DNA of 64,000 nt from Lawsonibacter faecis (GTDB lineage Bacteria > Bacillota > Clostridia > Oscillospirales > Oscillospiraceae): positions 248,001 through 312,000 of the forward strand of contig NZ_JACOPQ010000004.1 of assembly GCF_014287675.1 (NCBI RefSeq). The letters run 5' to 3'. Below the pieces are notes generated by a model. It ran no database searches. It was not told where the DNA came from and saw nothing but the letters and a program-made list of their open reading frames with translations. Position numbers and translations under genes: made by a program. Below, piece by piece: positions 58,957 to 64,000 of the stretch (positions are counted from its first letter, which is position 1; every line of letters starts with the position of its first letter).

Positions 58957-59055
58957 CCGTGGTACGATATCCGTCATGCGGATATTGTACCACGGAACCG
59001 CCGCCGCTACAATGACAAAACCATTATGCCGTCACTGTCATTGACGGCATAATGG
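58957..59055. repeat. Two near-perfect inverted repeats upstream of lspA
   Basis: 58957-58973 pairs with 58979-58995 (17 bp, one G-U) and 59021-59034 with 59042-59055 (14 bp perfect). They occupy the gap between the envelope operon (stop 59113) and lspA. Neither has a clean U-run. The rest of 58829-59112 shows no gene. Confidence 0.6.
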
Positions 59056-59112
59056 CGTTGCCCCGGTGCGCGCCCGACTGGCGGACTGCTCAGCAGAAGG
59101 TAAGGCCTCCCC

Positions 59113-59700
59113 TTACATGTCTTTCCGGTAGGTCAATTTGCTGCAATACGCCTCGATGGTCATCGTCCCAGCCGCTTGTCTGCACGTGTCGGCGGAGACG
59201 TAGAGGGCAAACCGTTCGGCGGGGCCCTGCCCGCGCAGGGCAGCCGAGTCGGGGTACACACTATCGGTGGCGGTAATATCCCTGCTGCGGAGATCAACAG
59301 TATTTGTGTATGCCCCCGTTGCTGTTTTTTGGTAAGGAGTCAGCACAGAGCCGGACTCCGGCAAATCATAGTCGTAGTGAAAGATTAAATAGAGCTGGTC
59401 TTCGCTTTCGTTTGAAAGCATTGCGCGTTCCAGACAGATGGAGGTCGTCTCATTTTGATAGACGACCACCTCGCCGCGGTCAAACGTATGACCTTCCTTT
59501 GTATAAATGGAGTCGGGAAGAAGGGACGTCTGGATGGAGATGGTGAAATCCGCGTATTCCTGATTGCTGATTGTGTAGCCCTTTTCTGCGGTAATGTCGT
59601 CGATTGTGGGCGGGGACAGGCTGCTCTTAAATAAGAATCCGATCCCCGCCGTTAAGACAATCACAGCGGATGCAGCAGATAGGACGGTCCGCTTTTTCAT
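59113..59700 (-). CDS. Membrane-anchored or secreted protein of unknown function
   Basis: 195 residues from ATG 59700 (AAAGGAAA upstream). MKKR and a hydrophobic stretch (residues 6-27) form a signal peptide or anchor without lipobox. The mature part is acidic and beta-rich, ending EAYCSKLTYRKDM, with two cysteines (near 168 and 187) that could form a disulfide. No family recognised. It follows the 59754 lipoprotein gene by 53 bases on the same strand, so it is the third gene of an envelope operon. Its lower GC and AT-rich third codon positions, compared with neighbours, are noticeable. Confidence 0.65.
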   Translation of the reverse strand: MKKRTVLSAASAVIVLTAGIGFLFKSSLSPPTIDDITAEKGYTISNQEYADFTISIQTSLLPDSIYTKEGHTFDRGEVVVYQNETTSICLERAMLSNESEDQLYLIFHYDYDLPESGSVLTPYQKTATGAYTNTVDLRSRDITATDSVYPDSAALRGQGPAERFALYVSADTCRQAAGTMTIEAYCSKLTYRKDM

Positions 59701-59753
59701 AATGCATTTCCTTTCGCTTTTTGCGTTTGCAAGGCGCCGCCTGTCCCGTCCGT

Positions 59754-61046
59754 CTACTCCCCCTCGTAGCCCAGGTAAGTACGAAAGACGCACTCGCCGG
59801 TGTCCAAGTCGTAGTAGCTGGCGGTGTTCCAGTCCAAAAGCTCGATGAGTCCGCCCACCAGGCCGGCCTGACGGTACCAGCGTGTGCCCATGGTATCCTG
59901 CCAGCCGTCCAACATGGGCAGGGGAACGGGGGTCCCGTCGGGGCGGTAATAGGTGATGATGATGCTCTCGCCGCTGTAGTCGGTGACGGCCAGAAGCCCC
60001 CCGTCCCCGAGAGCGTCCCGCATCCAGGAGACCGAGGCGTGGTCCCTGGGGGGCAGAATCTCCTTTCCGTCCAGGGTGTAGACTGCGCAGGAGTTGGAGA
60101 AGAGGACCAGGTCCCCTTGGACCTCCACCCAGCCGTCCGGGGTGCTGTGGGGAATGACATGGCTCTCCCCGCCGCGGGTGAGGGTGGTGCCTCCGTTCCC
60201 GGCGGTCCACTCCCAGGCCGAATCGCCGCTCTGGGCGGCATAGTAGTCGTTCCACTCGTCATAGCCCATGGTGGTCAGCTCCCCGGTGGAGAGCTGGTAA
60301 AGGCGGACGGCTGTGGTGCTGTCGTCCGTCCAGTCAAGGCTGATGTAGTCGCCGCACCAGGTCCCGCCCACGCCCTCGTACGAGAGCACATCGGAGAAAA
60401 GACGGTCGAATTCCTCCTGGGAGAGGCCCATCTCCTCCGGCGAATAGCTGTGGAGAATCTGGCCGTCCGCCCCCATTGCGGTCAGGCGCTCTTTGGTCAG
60501 CAGGAGCAGGCCCTGCTGAGAGGCCCGGCAGCAACGATAGTCATAGCCGGTGACCCAGCTCCCGTCGGCGGCGGCCACGGCCAGCATGGCCGGGTCCCAG
60601 TTGTCGTCCAGGGCGGGGTCCCCCTTCCGCAGCACCAGCAGGGGGAGCGCGCCGCCGTCGTAGCCGGCCCGGGAGACGCTGCTGAAGACCGGGTCGGTGA
60701 CCGCAGCGCCGTCCGCCGTCATCAGGCCGTAGAGGCAGCCGGTGGAGGCTGGCCAGTCGTCCAGCAGGCGCAGTCCCGCGTAGGGGATGAGTTCCCCGTA
60801 GTCCTCCCGGGGGATGAGGTCGGCGGTGTAGTCCGCGTACCAGCGGCTCCCCACCCGGGGCAGCGGGTCGGGCCGGGGCTCCAGCTTGGACCAGTCGGTG
60901 CGGACCGTGAGGCCCTGGGAGGGGATGGGGGACTCCGCGGCGCAGGGCGTTTGGACGCCGCCGGGGCCGGGGGAAGGCTCTGCCGGAGGGGTGCAGGCGG
61001 TAAGCGCCAGGAGCAGGGCGGCGCAGATGGGAAGCAGCCTCTTCAC
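59754..61046 (-). CDS. Large lipoprotein, possibly WG-repeat-like
   Basis: 430 residues from GTG 61046, which overlaps the stop of the PstS-like gene (GTGA), so translation is coupled. The lipobox LTAC gives Cys near residue 18. The mature part contains several short beta units of the kind YGLMTADGAAVTDPVFSSV, AVYTLDGKEILPP and YYDLDTGECVF, spaced like loose WG/beta-propeller repeats. I do not recognise a catalytic site. Coupling with a solute-binding protein suggests a surface partner or sensor. Confidence 0.7.
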   Translation of the reverse strand: MKRLLPICAALLLALTACTPPAEPSPGPGGVQTPCAAESPIPSQGLTVRTDWSKLEPRPDPLPRVGSRWYADYTADLIPREDYGELIPYAGLRLLDDWPASTGCLYGLMTADGAAVTDPVFSSVSRAGYDGGALPLLVLRKGDPALDDNWDPAMLAVAAADGSWVTGYDYRCCRASQQGLLLLTKERLTAMGADGQILHSYSPEEMGLSQEEFDRLFSDVLSYEGVGGTWCGDYISLDWTDDSTTAVRLYQLSTGELTTMGYDEWNDYYAAQSGDSAWEWTAGNGGTTLTRGGESHVIPHSTPDGWVEVQGDLVLFSNSCAVYTLDGKEILPPRDHASVSWMRDALGDGGLLAVTDYSGESIIITYYRPDGTPVPLPMLDGWQDTMGTRWYRQAGLVGGLIELLDWNTASYYDLDTGECVFRTYLGYEGE

Positions 61047-61996
61047 GGCGCATCCACCTCCAGAATGGACACATAGCCCTCCTGGGCCACCAGCCGCTGT
61101 CCCTCCTCGCCCAGCAGCCAGTCGAAGAGGATCCGGTTGGGGGCGTCCTCGGCCGCATCGGCGGGGATTACAACGTATTTGGGGTTCACCAGGGGGTATT
61201 CCTCGGAGCGGATGGTGTCCGGATTGGGCTCCACACCCTCCAGAGCCAGGAGCTTGAGCCCCTGGGCCATGCGCATCTCCTCGGCGTAGTAGTAGACGCT
61301 GTAACCGATGGCGCCGGGGGAGCCGTCGTAATTCTTCACCGCCTCCATGAGCTGGCCCATGGTGCTTACGATATAGTCGGTGGGGGCTTCCATCATGGGC
61401 GTGCCCTGCATCACCAGCTTCTCCATCAGGGTCTGGCTGCCCGCATCCCGGTTGCGCTGGAAGGGGATAATCTCCCGGTCCTCTCCGCCCAGCTCGCTCC
61501 AGTTGGTAATCTCTCCGGTGTAGATCTTCCGGGCCTCCTCCACGGTGATGGAGCTGACGGGGTTGTCCTCGTTGACCACAAAGACGAAGGCGTCGGTGGC
61601 GAAGGGCTGCCGCTCCCACGCAAAGCCGTCGCGCTCTTTTGCGGCCAGCACGTCGGGGTTGGCCTCGCCCACGATGAGCAGATCGGCGTGGCCGTTTAGG
61701 AGGTTATAGTAGGCGGTGGTGGTCTTGCTGAAGGCCACCAGATCGGCCACGTCCTCCCGGCTCTCACCCAGCAGTACGCTGCAGACCGCCTCCGCCAGGG
61801 GCGCGGTGGAGGTGGAGCCGTCCAGCCGGGGCAGGTTTTCCCGGGTAAAGGTGAACACCTCCCCGGTGGGCGCGGGCGGCGCGGCTGGCGTGGGCGTAGG
61901 CGTCCCCTCCGGGCCGGGCGCGGCGGCGGGGGTGCATGCGGCGAGAAGGCCCAGGCTCATAAACAGGGCGGCCAGCCCGGCAAGCTGTCTTTTCAT
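61043..61996 (-). CDS. PstS-like solute-binding lipoprotein
   Basis: 317 residues from ATG 61996 (AAAGGAG seven bases upstream). Lipobox LAAC with Cys near 21, then a Pro/Thr-rich linker. The PstS-like fold is shown by LDGSTSTAPLAEAV (the phosphate-binding Ser/Thr loop), VFVVNEDNPVSSITVEEARKIY in pieces, ITNWSELGG and RDAGSQTLMEKLV. The usual pstCAB-phoU genes are absent; instead two surface proteins follow. It may deliver phosphate to a transporter elsewhere or act in sensing or anion capture. Confidence 0.85.
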   Translation of the reverse strand: MKRQLAGLAALFMSLGLLAACTPAAAPGPEGTPTPTPAAPPAPTGEVFTFTRENLPRLDGSTSTAPLAEAVCSVLLGESREDVADLVAFSKTTTAYYNLLNGHADLLIVGEANPDVLAAKERDGFAWERQPFATDAFVFVVNEDNPVSSITVEEARKIYTGEITNWSELGGEDREIIPFQRNRDAGSQTLMEKLVMQGTPMMEAPTDYIVSTMGQLMEAVKNYDGSPGAIGYSVYYYAEEMRMAQGLKLLALEGVEPNPDTIRSEEYPLVNPKYVVIPADAAEDAPNRILFDWLLGEEGQRLVAQEGYVSILEVDAP

Positions 61997-62153
61997 TCTC
62001 GTTCTCCTTTCTCCTTGCGGCGGTGCGCGGACAGGTTCTGTTACTATATTGCTTGGAAGAGCGGATACGTGACAGAACCCCATGCCACTATTTTAACGGA
62101 TTCCCCGGGTCGAAAGCGCCCTTTCGGGGTTACACATGGTTACAAAGAGATGC

Positions 62154-62182
62154 AAAAGGCCGCCCGCTGAAGGCGGACGGCC
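62154..62182 (-). terminator. Terminator after the minus-strand RHH gene
   Basis: GGCCGTCCGC pairs with GCGGGCGGCC (one G-U) on the minus strand, followed by TTTT; it lies 15 bases after the stop at 62197. Confidence 0.7.
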
Positions 62183-62196
62183 GGGACAGGAGCGCA

Positions 62197-62376
62197 CTAC
62201 CGCACCGGCCCATCCGGGAGAGGAATGGGACCGTTTTCCCGCTCGTAGGCTTTGAGCTGTTCCTTGACCGCAAACTCAATCTCTTTATTAATGGAACGGC
62301 TGTTAGCCTGGGCCAGGATTCTCGGCTTCGCCATAACTGTCTCGTCCATGCGAAGCGAAAACGGGTTGTCAGCCAT
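62197..62376 (-). CDS. Arc-type ribbon-helix-helix DNA-binding protein
   Basis: 59 residues; GAGGAGGG lies before ATG 62376. The N-terminal strand FSLRMDE, helix KPRILAQANSRSINKEIEF and the NKEIE turn match the Arc/MetJ ribbon-helix-helix fold, which binds DNA as a dimer of dimers. Its C-terminus is Pro-rich. It is transcribed away from a second RHH gene (62511), with ATGATATC sites between. No toxin gene accompanies it, so it is an orphan regulator rather than an obvious antitoxin. Confidence 0.82.
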   Translation of the reverse strand: MADNPFSLRMDETVMAKPRILAQANSRSINKEIEFAVKEQLKAYERENGPIPLPDGPVR

Positions 62377-62393
62377 GGTTATCCCTCCTCAAT

Positions 62394-62488
62394 ATGATAT
62401 CTAAATTATATCATTTAGATATTACTTAATAAAGTGGTCGTAATGATATCAAAATGAGATTAACAGAGCGACACCGTTATGATATCAT
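62394..62488. promoter_or_regulatory. Repeated operator-like sites between divergent RHH genes
   Basis: ATGATATC occurs at 62394-62401, 62443-62450 and 62479-62486 (the last within the perfect palindrome ATGATATCAT). Also ATATCTAAA pairs with TTTAGATAT (62397-62405 / 62414-62422). The area is AT-rich against GC-rich neighbours and must hold both promoters. Confidence 0.7.
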
Positions 62489-62510
62489 GCCATAAAAGGG
62501 GGTGGTTTAC

Positions 62511-62672
62511 TTGAAAATGCGTCATCTCTCCATTCGAATCGAAGACACGCTTCGCCTTAAGCTCCGCTATCTGGCGGACGCGGAAGCGAGATCCATGAAT
62601 GGTCTGATTCTACACGTTCTGCGGGAGTATGTGAGAAAATATGAGGCGCTGTATGGCGTGATAAGCCAATAA
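62511..62672 (+). CDS. Second small ribbon-helix-helix protein
   Basis: 53 residues from TTG 62511, with AAGGGGGTGG five bases upstream (ATG 62517 is two codons inside). The strand HLSIRIED, helix LRLKLRYLADAEARSMN and the following helix GLILHVLREYVRKYEA match the Arc-type RHH fold. It is divergent from the RHH gene at 62376 and shares the intervening operator-like sites. The stop codon is at the edge of the ileS terminator. Confidence 0.78.
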   Translation: MKMRHLSIRIEDTLRLKLRYLADAEARSMNGLILHVLREYVRKYEALYGVISQ

Positions 62673-62706
62673 AAATCTCCCGTGCCGTTTGGCACGGGAG
62701 ATTTTT
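62671..62706. terminator. Bidirectional terminator between the RHH gene and ileS
   Basis: 16-bp perfect stem (62671-62686 with 62691-62706) flanked by AAAAA and TTTTT. Confidence 0.9.
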
Positions 62707-62714
62707 CAATATCG

Positions 62715-64000
62715 TTACTGCTCCGCCCTGACCACGCTGGCGCAGCGCGTGCAGAGCGCGGGATGGTCGTGGTCGCGGCCCACGTCCTCCTTGTACATCC
62801 AGCAGCGCTCGCACTTTCCGCCCTCGGCGGGCTCCACCTTGACGGTGAGGCCGGGGACGGCCTCGCCGGCGTAGCCCTCGCCGCTGCCCAGCACCGCGTC
62901 CACGTGGGAGACGATGCAGACGGTCTCCAGGTCGGCGGTGTCGAACCCGCCCAGGGGGCCGTTCCACAGGGCCTGGGCCTCGCCGTCGAAGTACAGCGTC
63001 ACCTTGGCCTCCAGGCTCTTGCCGATGCGCTTCTCGCTGCGGGCGATCTCCAGGGCCTTGTTCACGTCGGCGCGCAGGTCCATGGCGGCCTGCCAGCGCG
63101 CGGCCTCCGCCTCGGGCAGGGCCAGGGCCTCATCGTAGTCGGGCATCTCGTTGAAGAGGACGCTCTCGCCGTCGGCGGCGCCGTCGTGGGGCATGGCGGC
63201 CCAGATCTCCTCGCTGGTAAAGGCCAGGATGGGGGCTGCCAGCCGGGTCATGCCGTCCAGAATGCGGTACAGGGCGGTCTGGGCGGAGCGGCGGCCGGAG
63301 AGGTCCCCGCAGTAGAGCCGGTCCTTGATGATGTCGAAGTAGAAGTTGGACATATCCACCACGCAGAAATTGTAGATGCTGCGGTAGACGCCGTGGAACT
63401 CGTACTTATTGTAGTAAGCGCGCACGGTCCGGGATAGGTCGTTCAGGCGGGAGAGGGCCCATTTGTCCAGGTCCGCAAGCTCGGCGTAAGCGACCGTATC
63501 CGTGTTGGGGTCAAAGCCGTTGAGGCTGCCCAGCATATACCGGGCGGTGTTGCGGATTTTCAGATACGCGTCGGAGAGCTGCTTCATGATCTCCTTGGAG
63601 ATGCGCATATCCTGGGTGTAGTCCGCGCTGGCCACCCAGAGGCGGAGCATGTCCGCGCCGTAGTCCTTGATGACCTCGTCGGGGGAAACGGCGTTGCCCA
63701 GGCTCTTGTGCATGGCCTTGCCCTCGCCGTCCACGGTCCAGCCGTGGGTGATAATCTGCTTGTAGGGGGCCACGCCCTTGGTGGCGATGCTGGTCAGCAT
63801 GGACGACTGGAACCAGCCGCGGTACTGGTCGCCGCCCTCCAGATACACGTCGGCGGGGAAATGGAGATAGGGCCGCTCGTCCAGCACGGCGGCGTGGGTG
63901 GAGCCGGAGTCGAACCACACGTCCATGATGTCCGACTCCTTGGTGAAGTGGTTATGGCCGCAGACAGGGCAGACGAAGCCCTCGGGCACCAGCTCGTCGG
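62715..64000 (-). CDS. ileS: Isoleucyl-tRNA synthetase, C-terminal part
   Basis: 428 codons visible; the gene begins beyond 64000. It charges tRNA-Ile. Seen in order: end of the Rossmann domain with MDVWFDSGSTHAAVL and EGGDQYRGWFQSSMLTS, the KMSKS-like signature in the form KAMHKSLGN (about 63692-63718), the anticodon-binding helices (RNTARYMLGSLNGF), and the C-terminal zinc knuckle CERCWMYKED...CTRC. The His variant of the signature loop is a known form in Firmicute IleRS. No T-box can be judged because the 5' end is outside. Confidence 0.97.
   Translation of the reverse strand, partial: DELVPEGFVCPVCGHNHFTKESDIMDVWFDSGSTHAAVLDERPYLHFPADVYLEGGDQYRGWFQSSMLTSIATKGVAPYKQIITHGWTVDGEGKAMHKSLGNAVSPDEVIKDYGADMLRLWVASADYTQDMRISKEIMKQLSDAYLKIRNTARYMLGSLNGFDPNTDTVAYAELADLDKWALSRLNDLSRTVRAYYNKYEFHGVYRSIYNFCVVDMSNFYFDIIKDRLYCGDLSGRRSAQTALYRILDGMTRLAAPILAFTSEEIWAAMPHDGAADGESVLFNEMPDYDEALALPEAEAARWQAAMDLRADVNKALEIARSEKRIGKSLEAKVTLYFDGEAQALWNGPLGGFDTADLETVCIVSHVDAVLGSGEGYAGEAVPGLTVKVEPAEGGKCERCWMYKEDVGRDHDHPALCTRCASVVRAEQ

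Noticed and set aside
61047..61619. Upstream extension of the large lipoprotein gene
   Set aside because: It lies in a different frame of the PstS-like gene; GTG 61046 gives a proper lipoprotein signal peptide and stop-start overlap.
62197..62672. Toxin-antitoxin locus
   Set aside because: Both genes are RHH-type; no toxin-like partner (RelE, MazF, PIN) is encoded next to either.
63692..63718. KAMHKSLGN in IleRS as a broken KMSKS motif
   Set aside because: This His variant is a known functional form in IleRS of this group, so no defect is claimed.
1..64000. CRISPR arrays, tRNA/rRNA genes, insertion sequences, prophage
   Set aside because: No regular direct-repeat array, cloverleaf, rRNA core, transposase, integrase or phage gene is seen.

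Overview
The window looks like chromosomal DNA of a high-GC, low-repeat Firmicute of the Clostridia (Oscillospiraceae-like). This is inferred from strong AGGAGG ribosome sites, the DnaD/DnaI-type primosome pair, a bifunctional RelA/SpoT protein, ZapA, rpsO-pnp-M16 peptidase synteny, TRAP and ECF transporters and high GC. Nearly all of it is ordinary protein-coding DNA. I see no rRNA, tRNA, CRISPR array, prophage or insertion sequence. The two ends cut ftsH (3' end only) and ileS (3' end only).

Layout. 0-11 kb (+ strand): the ftsH tail, a 3'-UTR repeat, recJ, relA/spoT, then a cell-wall block (candidate D-aspartate ligase, Asp/Glu racemase, L-lysine-type murE) coupled to a QueG-like Fe-S protein, and a CBS protein. 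11-23 kb (- strand): an XRE membrane regulator, an MFS exporter behind an elaborate leader, a GH13 amylase, mrdA-mreD-mreC, maf, dut, a U32 peptidase and zapA. 23-25 kb (+): a dnaD-dnaI-like pair. 25.5-37.3 kb (+): a GntR and a LacI regulator, then a long uronate operon. It holds a TRAP transporter, four oxidoreductases, a VOC protein, kduI, kdgK and eda. Together these can take 4-deoxy-5-ketouronate to pyruvate and glyceraldehyde-3-phosphate. 37.4-48.7 kb (-): an unknown gene, M16 peptidase, pnp, rpsO, an MFS-methyltransferase operon behind a leader peptide and terminator, a PF06541-like membrane protein, and an XRE-regulated ABC operon. 48.8-55.5 kb: a divergent MerR/MATE pair, a second MATE, an HD protein, a YtaF/MntP-like protein and pepD. 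55.6-64 kb (mostly -): a second copy of the 3'-UTR repeat, a HAD phosphatase, thiT under a TPP riboswitch, an RluD-like synthase, lspA, a three-gene envelope lipoprotein operon including a PstS-like binding protein, a divergent pair of tiny ribbon-helix-helix genes sharing repeated operator-like sites, and ileS.

Regulatory DNA is the most interesting part. Two separate MFS exporters lie behind a promoter, a short leader ORF and a hairpin, as in ribosome-mediated attenuation of drug-resistance genes. In one, the hairpin 3' arm contains the exporter's Shine-Dalgarno, and the apparent start codon is ACG. A MerR-type promoter with the diagnostic 19-bp spacer drives a MATE exporter. A dispersed repeat with a conserved small reading frame follows the terminators of ftsH and the HAD gene in the same orientation. 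The D-Asp ligase/racemase/Lys-type MurE block predicts L-Lys-D-Asp peptidoglycan cross-links.
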